Source: UBA7239 sp035456205
Lineage (GTDB): Bacteria > Pseudomonadota > Gammaproteobacteria > Pseudomonadales > UBA7239
Direction: 5' to 3'
NCBI GenBank assembly: GCA_035456205.1
Contig: DATIDQ010000182.1
Span: 1-14,417, forward strand
Length of the DNA stretch: 14,417 bases
The notes under the pieces were generated by a model, which was given only the letters and a program-made list of their open reading frames with translations, was not told the DNA's origin and searched no databases. Shown one piece after another: positions 1 to 5,904 of the stretch. Position 1 is the stretch's first letter; each line of letters begins with the position of its first letter. The translations under genes and the position numbers were made by a program.

Positions 1-618
1 TTTTTGTTGGGCGGCATTTACCGCGGCAGCAATCGCATTGTCTGCCGGTTTTGCCTGTTTGCGCACGGATTTTTCGGCGGCTATTTTTTCCAGTCGCTGA
101 TTGCGGCGCTTGAAACGTTCGCGCGATAAATTGGCTTTCTCTTGTGTTATTTGTGGGGCAATCTCTTGCGGTGATGGTTGCTGGTTCGGAGCCGGAATCA
201 TGTCGATACAATCCACCGGGCAGGGCGCGACACACAGATCGCAGCCGGTGCAAATATCTGCAATCACGGTGTGCATCAATTTTGCAGCGCCGATAATGGC
301 ATCCACCGGGCAAGCTTGTATGCATTTGGTGCAGCCTATGCATTCTGCTTCGCGAATAAATGCAACCAGCAATTGCTGCGGTTCTTCACCGTGTGTGGTG
401 TCCAGCGGCACTTCCGGTTGTTGCAATAGTGTCGCCAGTTTTTTGATACCTGCTGCGCCGCCCGGTGGGCATTTGTTGATGGCATCGCCATTGGCAATGG
501 CCGTTGCATATGGTTTGCAGCCGTCATAACCACATTTCGTGCATTGTGTTTGTGGCAGCAATGCGTCGATTTTTTCTATCAGTGCAATATTCATGGCGGG
601 AATCAGTTCAATTGCCAT
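1..618 (-). CDS. Soluble RnfB-like iron-sulfur protein (partial, C-terminus off the left edge)
   Basis: An electron-transfer protein of the RnfB/RsxB family. The 206 visible residues hold three cysteine clusters. An N-terminal 4Fe-4S domain has C26, C29, C34 and C50 with CGYDGC and CPPGG, and two ferredoxin-type clusters follow (C93, C96, C99, C103; C123, C126, C129, C133). A charged Arg/Lys/Glu-rich tail begins near residue 150 and is still open at base 1. Classical RnfB starts with a membrane helix; here the first cluster begins only 25 residues after the start and no hydrophobic anchor is seen, so it is probably cytoplasmic. The ATG shares one base with the rsmE stop (TAATG), which suggests translational coupling. 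An internal ATG at residue 9 is possible but less likely. The electron partners cannot be read from the window. Family is confident; exact role is inferred. Confidence 0.9.
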   Translation of the reverse strand, partial: MAIELIPAMNIALIEKIDALLPQTQCTKCGYDGCKPYATAIANGDAINKCPPGGAAGIKKLATLLQQPEVPLDTTHGEEPQQLLVAFIREAECIGCTKCIQACPVDAIIGAAKLMHTVIADICTGCDLCVAPCPVDCIDMIPAPNQQPSPQEIAPQITQEKANLSRERFKRRNQRLEKIAAEKSVRKQAKPADNAIAAAVNAAQQK

Positions 619-1346
619 TACGGTAAATCCATTTTGTTACCCAGACGGCCGATCGCTACGTGTACGGCCGTTTCCACCCGCAAAATACGGCTGCCCAACC
701 AGAGAGGATGGCAACCGGTATCGAGTATTTGCTGGCGCTCGACTTCGGTAAAACCACCTTCAGGGCCGATCACCAGCGCTAATGGTCTGGTGGTTGTTGC
801 GATATCCGCGCCGCGTGAAAACGGGTCGGCGAGTACGCCGGTATGGGTGTGTAGCAAGTCGGGCAATACCTGGCCGATAACATCACGGAACTGTCGGTGT
901 TGGTGGATCGTGGGCAGTAGTGTGTCGCGTGCCTGTGCCAGCCCTTCAATCAGTTTGTCATGCACATAAGCCGGCGCCAGTGAGGGTGTTTGCCAATAGC
1001 TTTTTTCCACTTTTTCGCTGTGAAACAGATGGATATTCTTGATGCCGAGGCTGGTGACATCGCGTAGCAATCGCCCGAGCATCTTGGGGCGTGGCAGGGC
1101 AAGCAGTAGCGTCATGGGCAGCGGTGCAGGCGTCTGTTCATCCAGCAGAATGGAGAGCTGCACATCGCCAGAGGCTGAAATGGCTGTGATGATGGCTGTC
1201 CCCAACAAGCCATTGATATGGCCAACCCGCAGGGTGTCGCCTACATGGCTCTTGAGAATCTGCACGATATGGCGAGCACGCTCATCCCGCAGCACGCCAT
1301 GGCCGGGTGAGAGAAAGTCCATATCAACGAGTGGGATAATATTCAC
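618..1346 (-). CDS. rsmE: 16S rRNA (uracil-1498-N3)-methyltransferase RsmE
   Basis: A SPOUT-family methyltransferase that uses S-adenosylmethionine to methylate N3 of U1498 in 16S rRNA of the 30S subunit. At 242 residues it matches the usual length (243 in E. coli). An N-terminal PUA-like RNA-binding part spans about residues 1-70. The knotted SPOUT domain carries the SAM-loop motif IGPEGGF near 193-199 and LGSRILRVETA at 217-227 (family consensus LGxRxLRxETA). The mid-protein motif is divergent: residues 134-142 read EGLAQARDT where many homologues have an EQxxR-like stretch, as in the Pseudomonas-type branch. The start is a GTG; no in-frame ATG lies upstream. It is the first gene of a minus-strand pair with the RnfB-like gene, and a TATAAT box lies 29-34 bases upstream. 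It diverges from thrH across an 89-base gap. Confidence 0.95.
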   Translation of the reverse strand: MNIIPLVDMDFLSPGHGVLRDERARHIVQILKSHVGDTLRVGHINGLLGTAIITAISASGDVQLSILLDEQTPAPLPMTLLLALPRPKMLGRLLRDVTSLGIKNIHLFHSEKVEKSYWQTPSLAPAYVHDKLIEGLAQARDTLLPTIHQHRQFRDVIGQVLPDLLHTHTGVLADPFSRGADIATTTRPLALVIGPEGGFTEVERQQILDTGCHPLWLGSRILRVETAVHVAIGRLGNKMDLP

Positions 1347-1374
1347 AGTGCGCCATTCACCGGGTAGGGGTGTG

Positions 1375-1403
1375 ATTATAGAGAACAGTTTTGCTGATAA
1401 ACT
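1375..1403 (-). promoter_or_regulatory. Candidate sigma-70 promoter for rsmE
   Basis: A perfect TATAAT is read on the minus strand at 1380-1375, about 30 bases upstream of the rsmE GTG. The -35 position at 17-base spacing holds only AGTTTA, a poor match, so the call rests on the -10 box and its placement. The implied leader is about 20-25 bases. Confidence 0.45.
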
Positions 1404-1404
1404 G
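1386..1404. repeat. Inverted repeat in the rsmE/thrH divergent region
   Basis: CAGTTT at 1386-1391 and AAACTG at 1399-1404 form a perfect 6-base inverted repeat around a 7-base centre. It overlaps the -35 position of the candidate rsmE promoter, so it could be an operator. A repeat this short can also arise by chance. Confidence 0.25.
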
Positions 1405-1435
1405 ACTGCTCTGTTTTTTTATCGAGAAAATTGCT

Positions 1436-2053
1436 GTGGAAATTGCTTGCCTGGACCTTGAAGGTGTACTGGTTCCTGAAATCTGGATTGCTTTTGCTGA
1501 CCATACCGGTATTCAGGAGTTGCGCGCAACAACGCGTGATATCCCTGACTACGACGTACTGATGCAGCAGCGTTTGCGCCTGCTGGATAAACACGGCTAC
1601 GGCTTGCCGCAGATACAGGAAGTGATCGCCCAGCTCAAGCCATTGCCTGGTGCTATCGAGTTTGTGAACTGGTTGCGCGAACGTTTCCAGGTGGTGATTA
1701 TTTCCGACACGTTCTATCAGTTTGCCCAGCCATTGATGCAACAACTCGGCTATCCGATGTTGTTTTGCCACAATCTTGAAGTGGATGAAAATGGTCACGT
1801 GGTGGATTATCACATTCGTCAACGCGATCCGAAACGCCAGACGATAGTGTCACTGAAAACCCTTTACTACCGCACAATTGCCGCCGGTGATTCCTATAAT
1901 GATACTGGCATGCTCGCTGAAGCGGATGCCGGTATCCTGTTTCACGCGCCGGACAATGTGATTCGGGAATTTCCGCAATACCCTGCAGTACACAGCTATG
2001 AAGACCTTAAAAAAGAATTTATCAAAGCCAGTAACCGCAATCTTGTGTTGTAA
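1436..2053 (+). CDS. thrH: ThrH: phosphoserine phosphatase / homoserine phosphotransferase
   Basis: A HAD-superfamily enzyme. In Pseudomonas, ThrH dephosphorylates phosphoserine and can transfer the phosphate to homoserine, linking serine and threonine synthesis. The 205-residue length is that of Pseudomonas ThrH, and the sequence is very close to it from recall. HAD motifs are all present: nucleophile D7 in CLDLEGVLVPE (with E9 in place of the second Asp), S90 in IISDTF, K133 in DPKRQ, and D152/D156 in GDSYND. The cap-region stretch TTRDIPDYD, typical of ThrH, is at 32-40. The start is a GTG; it gives the family N-terminus MEIACLD exactly, although the ribosome-binding site is weak (GAGAAA). 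It is the first gene of a tight run with moaA (9 bases to the moaA ATG) and a transporter gene, and is divergent from rsmE. Confidence 0.95.
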   Translation: MEIACLDLEGVLVPEIWIAFADHTGIQELRATTRDIPDYDVLMQQRLRLLDKHGYGLPQIQEVIAQLKPLPGAIEFVNWLRERFQVVIISDTFYQFAQPLMQQLGYPMLFCHNLEVDENGHVVDYHIRQRDPKRQTIVSLKTLYYRTIAAGDSYNDTGMLAEADAGILFHAPDNVIREFPQYPAVHSYEDLKKEFIKASNRNLVL

Positions 2054-2062
2054 GAGAAAGTG

Positions 2063-3061
2063 ATGGCAGTTGAGCCGCAATTGATTCATGTGCCCAGGCT
2101 GATAGATGCGCAAGGACGGTCTTTCCGCAATTTGCGGGTGAGTCTCACTGCTGCCTGCAATTACGCATGTACTTACTGTGTGCCGAAAGGCAAACAGTTG
2201 CACAGAGCGCGCCATGAATTGAGTGTCCAGCAGTTTTTAACCGCGCTGGATTATCTGATCGAAGTGGCGGGTATTGATAAATTGCGCATCACCGGTGGCG
2301 AACCATTACTGTCGCCACAATTTGATGATTTTTTGCGCGGCGCGATGCAGCGTCCACTCAAGGATGTGAGTATCACTACCAATGGCCAATTCCTGTTGCA
2401 GAAAATGCCCGTGATAAAAGAAGCGGGCATTCAGCGTATGAATGTCAGTCTCGACACGCTGAATCCGGTGATGTTCCAGAAAATCTGTCGCAGTGGTGAT
2501 TTACACACAGTGTTGGCAGGGATTGATGCGCTGCTGGATGCAGGTATCAAGGTCAAGATCAATATGGTGCCGATGCGCACACAAAATGAAGACCAGATTG
2601 TGCCGCTGCTGGATTACTGCATCAATCGTGGTATCGAATTGCGGTTTATCGAACTGATGCGTATGGGGCATTGGCAAAACAATGCGGATTATTCGCGCGA
2701 ACTGGTGGCGATGAACCGGATTCTGGAGTTGATTTCGCGGCGCTATGATTATCTGCGTACGGCGGCTGAATTTGATGCAACGGCGGCGCGCTTCGAGATT
2801 CCCGGCAAAGGTTTTTTTGGCATTATCGCTAACGAATCGTTGCCGTTTTGTAGCACGTGCTCGCGCTTGCGGTTGTCATCTGCCGGCTTTTTACACGGTT
2901 GTCTCAGCAATACGGCGCGACATCACATTGCGGATCTGCTGGATTTACCGCGTGAAGAAGCCCTGCCTTTGTTGCGCACGCACCTGCACGGCGCATTGCT
3001 CGACAAACAACCTGTTGCATTTTCTGGCAGTGAAACTGTGATGCGCTGGATTGGCGGCTGA
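2063..3061 (+). CDS. moaA: GTP 3',8-cyclase MoaA (radical SAM, molybdenum cofactor synthesis)
   Basis: A radical-SAM enzyme that rearranges GTP to 3',8-cyclo-7,8-dihydro-GTP, the first step of molybdopterin synthesis. In 332 residues it shows the N-terminal cluster motif CxxxCxxC at C32, C36 and C39, the SAM-binding ITGGEPLL, and the second cluster CX2CX13C at C263, C266 and C280. The arginine-rich SRLRLSSAG follows C266 (GTP contacts in known structures), and the conserved C-terminal Gly-Gly is at 331-332. All MoaA hallmarks are intact, so a true cyclase is favoured over a peptide-modifying relative. I chose the ATG at 2063 because AGAG at 2053-2056 is 6 bases upstream; a GTG directly before it (2060) would add one residue. 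No other mo-cofactor gene is visible. It sits between thrH and a DMT transporter, an unusual setting that leaves open whether it is the genome's main moaA or a second copy. Confidence 0.93.
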   Translation: MAVEPQLIHVPRLIDAQGRSFRNLRVSLTAACNYACTYCVPKGKQLHRARHELSVQQFLTALDYLIEVAGIDKLRITGGEPLLSPQFDDFLRGAMQRPLKDVSITTNGQFLLQKMPVIKEAGIQRMNVSLDTLNPVMFQKICRSGDLHTVLAGIDALLDAGIKVKINMVPMRTQNEDQIVPLLDYCINRGIELRFIELMRMGHWQNNADYSRELVAMNRILELISRRYDYLRTAAEFDATAARFEIPGKGFFGIIANESLPFCSTCSRLRLSSAGFLHGCLSNTARHHIADLLDLPREEALPLLRTHLHGALLDKQPVAFSGSETVMRWIGG

Positions 3062-3063
3062 AT

Positions 3064-3975
3064 TTGCGACAGCTGAATTTGCAAAAGATAAACGTACGGC
3101 GTGGCGCATTTTATCTCGCGATGGCAGCTTGTTGTTATGCCGTCACCGGCGTATTGGTGCGTTTGACTGCTGGACAACTCGATAATAATGCGTTGGTGTT
3201 CTGGCGCAACATGGTGGGGTTAGTGTCCCTTGTGCCGTGGCTATTGCATACATGGCAGCGGAAAAATGGATTCAGTGTGCTTCGTACTGACATGATGCGT
3301 TGGCATATTGCGCGCACAGCGGTCGGCCTCACAGCCATGTATCTGTATTTTTATTCGCTGGCACATTTTGCGTTGGCCGATGCAATGTTATTTGTTTATT
3401 CCGCGCCGGTGATTGTGCCATTGCTTGCGCACTGGTTTCTCCATGAGCCCATTACCACCAAAATCTATGCAGTGGTGTTGTTGGGGCTGGCAGGTGTAGC
3501 ACTGGTGTTGAAACCGGGTGGTGCACTTTTTTACTGGATGGCACCGGTAGGTTTGTCTTGTACTGTATTTACTGCATTTGCCTTTGTATTTGTACGCAAG
3601 CTGTCGGTGAGTGAGCCGCCTATGTGCGTCGTATTTTATTTCACCTCGTTCAGTGCGTTGGTTTCATTGTTGCCGTTTCTGTTTCATCCCCAGTGGCCCA
3701 CCGCACACAGCTGGTTGTTATTAGCAGGTATTGGTGGTGTGAATACGCTAGCACAGTGGTTTTTATCACTGGCCTACGGTTCTGCGCCGGCCGCACGTAT
3801 TGCGCCGGTCAGTTACCTCACGGTGTTGCTGGCGGCATTGCTGGGTTGGGTATTCTGGGATGAAGTGCCCGATCACTATGCCATCGGTGGCGCGGTGCTG
3901 ATTTTTGCATCGGCCCTGCTGGTGATGAGGCAGGGATTGGTTTCTACAGCCCAAGACGCCCCAGTGTCTCAATGA
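3064..3975 (+). CDS. EamA / drug-metabolite transporter (DMT) family permease
   Basis: An inner-membrane permease of the EamA (RhaT-like) type, 303 residues, with about ten hydrophobic helices in two repeats (roughly residues 14-148 and 160-290). The first repeat carries FWRN at 46-49 and the second ends with FWDEVPD followed by a final helix, as in this family. Members export amino acids, nucleotides or other metabolites; the substrate cannot be told from sequence. The start is uncertain: the TTG at 3064 lies two bases after the moaA stop and has a GGCGG upstream, while the first in-frame ATG (3121) would cut into the first helix. The gene is packed behind thrH and moaA, so co-transcription is likely. 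Its last 32 bases overlap the end of the convergent DUF4404 gene. Confidence 0.88.
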   Translation: MRQLNLQKINVRRGAFYLAMAACCYAVTGVLVRLTAGQLDNNALVFWRNMVGLVSLVPWLLHTWQRKNGFSVLRTDMMRWHIARTAVGLTAMYLYFYSLAHFALADAMLFVYSAPVIVPLLAHWFLHEPITTKIYAVVLLGLAGVALVLKPGGALFYWMAPVGLSCTVFTAFAFVFVRKLSVSEPPMCVVFYFTSFSALVSLLPFLFHPQWPTAHSWLLLAGIGGVNTLAQWFLSLAYGSAPAARIAPVSYLTVLLAALLGWVFWDEVPDHYAIGGAVLIFASALLVMRQGLVSTAQDAPVSQ

Positions 3976-4174
3976 TTTCACGCAAGATGCCGGCCGCCTG
4001 TGGATGCTCGACCTCGAGGCTTTCCAATAGCAGGTTTGCGGAGTCTTTTACCGAGGGGTGTATCGGCTGATTCTGCAGCTCATCCAGCAACTGCTGTTGT
4101 TGAGGGCTATTCTGGCCAGGGCTGAACTCGTCATGCAGGCGGGTAATCAGGTTCTCTAAATGCTGTTGTGGCAT
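3944..4174 (-). CDS. DUF4404 family small protein
   Basis: A 76-residue acidic, helical protein of unknown function that I recognise as DUF4404-like from its opening (HLENLITRLHDEF) and its Gln-rich linker followed by two amphipathic stretches. It has no signal peptide, membrane helix or cysteine. The ATG at 4174 has a good ribosome-binding site (AGAGGAAACCCC before the ATG), which supports a real gene. It converges on the DMT transporter gene with a 32-base overlap of coding ends, and is divergent from the CNBD gene at 4339. Family call by recall; function unknown. Confidence 0.8.
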   Translation of the reverse strand: MPQQHLENLITRLHDEFSPGQNSPQQQQLLDELQNQPIHPSVKDSANLLLESLEVEHPQAAGILREIIETLGRLGL

Positions 4175-4197
4175 GGGGTTTCCTCTGTATTTGGTTC

Positions 4198-4203
4198 ATT
4201 CTA
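4198..4203 (-). promoter_or_regulatory. Candidate -10 element for the DUF4404 gene
   Basis: TAGAAT read on the minus strand, preceded by GGC as in the opposite promoter, about 24 bases before the DUF4404 ATG. No recognisable -35 hexamer lies 16-18 bases upstream, so this is weaker than its partner. Confidence 0.3.
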
Positions 4204-4270
4204 GCCTTGAACTGACGTTGAAACACTGGCGCAACCACAAGATTTTTCAGGTGTTTTAGGTAGGAAAGGC

Positions 4271-4299
4271 TCAACAGACTTGGCAGTATCGGCTAGAAT
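4271..4299 (+). promoter_or_regulatory. Candidate sigma-70 promoter for the CNBD gene
   Basis: TCAACA at 4271-4276 (4/6 match to the -35 consensus) and TAGAAT at 4294-4299 (5/6 match to the -10) are 17 bases apart, the optimal spacing. Transcription would begin near 4306, about 33 bases before the ATG at 4339. Confidence 0.5.
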
Positions 4300-4338
4300 C
4301 GTGGTTCTGCCAGCTAAAACGATGATGAAGGGCTAGTA

Positions 4339-5010
4339 ATGAAAGTTATCCCCATGCGTGATTACCCTCAGGATGTTGCCGACAACTTCCTGAGTGGCAT
4401 CAATTTTGTGCGTGAAATGCGCCTCAATGATCCTGACCAGTTTGGTTTGTTGATGCAGCGCACCCAGTTTGTCGAGCTTGCTGCGGGTGAAACCATTATC
4501 AATGCCGGCGAAATGGACAGTCGCTATTTCTTTCTACTGAAAGGGCAGTTGTCGGTTTATGCCGATAGTGAGCACAGGGCGCGTGAGCTGAACAAAATTA
4601 CGCCGGGACAAAGCTTTGGTGCGTTGTCGATTATCTGCCATAAAAAACGTACAGCAACAGTGGCCATTACGCCGGGCTGTAACGGCGCTTTACTGATTTC
4701 CATTGATCTGGCTGGCTTGGGCAAGTTGCTTGATTTCTCGGTTTTTTCCCTTACCACCAAACTCTCTCTGTACCGTACTGTCGTCAACAACACGCGTTGG
4801 CAACTGGAAGTCTACAAGATGGATTACCCCACTCATGCGCTGACCCAGAAGAGCAAAGAGGTGGAGATCTATATTGGCAAGAAGTTGACCGAACAGGAGT
4901 TACAGAGTCTGGAGCGTCAGATCATGCAACTCACAGAGCTGATTTCCGAATGGAATGCCGAACTGGTTCCAAAAGAACCCGATCCACAGGATCGCGGTGC
5001 CAATATCTGA
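4339..5010 (+). CDS. Stand-alone cyclic nucleotide-binding domain protein, degenerate pocket
   Basis: A 223-residue protein with a CRP-like CNBD beta-roll at about residues 35-145 and a charged helical C-terminus (about 165-210). There is no helix-turn-helix, kinase, channel or other effector. The phosphate-binding cassette region reads FGALSIICHKKRTATV at 93-108. The arginine that contacts the cyclic phosphate (R104) is present, but the usual Glu after FG is alanine (A95) and the loop is longer or shifted, so cNMP binding is doubtful. The ATG has AAGGG about 7 bases upstream. The DNA-binding half of CRP is missing, so it is not a CRP-type regulator; a protein-protein sensory role is possible. 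It is divergent from the DUF4404 gene and 112 bases upstream of fpr. Domain call secure; function unknown. Confidence 0.85.
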   Translation: MKVIPMRDYPQDVADNFLSGINFVREMRLNDPDQFGLLMQRTQFVELAAGETIINAGEMDSRYFFLLKGQLSVYADSEHRARELNKITPGQSFGALSIICHKKRTATVAITPGCNGALLISIDLAGLGKLLDFSVFSLTTKLSLYRTVVNNTRWQLEVYKMDYPTHALTQKSKEVEIYIGKKLTEQELQSLERQIMQLTELISEWNAELVPKEPDPQDRGANI

Positions 5011-5122
5011 TGGGATAGGCTATTTTTACAGTGTGGGGGAGGTTTTCTGTGAGCTTCGTCACGAGTATCATTCCGCACCTGTTTTACCAAGTATGATCCG
5101 TTAAATTGTAGAGAGAAGTCAG

Positions 5123-5899
5123 ATGTCCAATATCACGGTTGAGCGTGTCCTCGAGGTTCATCACTGGAACGATACGTTGTTCAGCTTCAAGTGCACCCGC
5201 GAAGACGGTTTGCGTTTTATCAACGGCCAGTTTGTCATGATCGGTCTGGAGGTGAATGGACGTCCTTTGCTGCGCGCTTACAGTATTGTTAGCGCCAATT
5301 ATGATGATCATCTGGAATTTCTCAGCATCAAAGTGCCTGATGGTCCGCTGACGTCGCGTTTGCAGAATATTAAAGTAGGTGACAATGTGCTGGTGAGCAA
5401 GAAGCCGACTGGCACGCTGGTACAAGACAATCTGTTGCCGGGTAAAAATCTGTATCTGTTTTCTACTGGCACAGGGCTCGCGCCTTTCATGTCGATTATT
5501 AAAGATCCTGAAGTGTATGAGCGTTACGACAAAGTGATTCTGACCCACGGCGTGCGTTGGGTGAGTGAATTGGCATACTACGATTTCATCACCAAAGAGC
5601 TGCCGGAAAACGAATTCTTTGGTGAGTTTGTCAAAGAAAAATTGATTTACTATCCGACCGTGACCCGTGAACCGTTTCATAATCAGGGTCGCCTGACTGA
5701 TCTGATTGTCAGCGGCAAGTTGTGTGCAGATATCGGTTTGCCACAAATCAATCCTGAAACAGATCGCGCATTGATGTGTGGCAGCCCCGGTTTGTTGACG
5801 GATCTGTGCAATATCCTCAACGGTCTGGGCCTCAAGGAATCACCGCGTATGGGTGATCCGGGTGATTATGCTATTGAGCGTGCTTTCGTCGAGAAATAA
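5123..5899 (+). CDS. fpr: Ferredoxin-NADP+ reductase Fpr
   Basis: A cytoplasmic FAD flavoenzyme that passes electrons between NADPH and ferredoxin or flavodoxin, supplying Fe-S and radical enzymes and oxidative-stress defence. The 258-residue length is that of Pseudomonas FprA. The FAD-binding barrel (about 1-100) has RAYSIVSANY at 51-60 and GPLTSRL at 74-80. The NADP-binding half has STGTGLAPF at 114-122 and MCGSPGLL at 218-225, and the protein ends with the bacterial-type AFVEK tail that stacks on the flavin. A strong purine-rich ribosome-binding site (AGAGAGAAG) precedes the ATG. The 112-base upstream gap holds two -10-like hexamers (TATCAT at 5066, TATGAT at 5092) without good -35 partners, and a 9-base palindrome TCGTCACGA. 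The chemoreceptor gene follows after 5 bases, so the two are probably co-transcribed. Confidence 0.95.
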   Translation: MSNITVERVLEVHHWNDTLFSFKCTREDGLRFINGQFVMIGLEVNGRPLLRAYSIVSANYDDHLEFLSIKVPDGPLTSRLQNIKVGDNVLVSKKPTGTLVQDNLLPGKNLYLFSTGTGLAPFMSIIKDPEVYERYDKVILTHGVRWVSELAYYDFITKELPENEFFGEFVKEKLIYYPTVTREPFHNQGRLTDLIVSGKLCADIGLPQINPETDRALMCGSPGLLTDLCNILNGLGLKESPRMGDPGDYAIERAFVEK

Positions 5900-5904
5900 A
5901 TTTA

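Larger units (their letters stand above)
4198..4299. repeat. Perfect 9-base inverted repeat in the divergent promoter region
   Basis: ATTCTAGCC at 4198-4206 and its exact reverse complement GGCTAGAAT at 4291-4299 lie 84 bases apart in the 164-base gap between the DUF4404 gene and the CNBD gene. Each copy reads GGCTAGAAT toward its own gene and contains TAGAAT, a 5/6 match to the -10 consensus, placed 24-40 bases before the respective start codon. It could be a pair of matched core promoters or a shared operator. Confidence 0.5.

Noticed and set aside
101..529. 142-codon plus-strand open frame opposite the RnfB-like gene
   Set aside because: Its Cys and Ser content comes from the reverse complement of the ferredoxin motifs; the minus-strand frame has three perfect cluster motifs.
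1376..1822. 148-codon minus-strand open frame opposite thrH
   Set aside because: It covers the thrH start and the divergent promoter region and resembles no known family.
2060..2062. GTG start for moaA one codon upstream
   Set aside because: It sits only 3 bases from the AGAG ribosome-binding site, whereas the next ATG has a normal spacing of 6.
4280..4296. Sigma-54-like TTGGCA...GGC element before the CNBD gene
   Set aside because: The GG and GC doublets are 8 bases apart rather than the required 10, and the downstream TTGC part is missing.
5084..5746. 220-codon minus-strand open frame opposite fpr
   Set aside because: It lies wholly over a strongly conserved flavoenzyme gene and its upstream, has no family resemblance, and its composition is that of an antisense frame.
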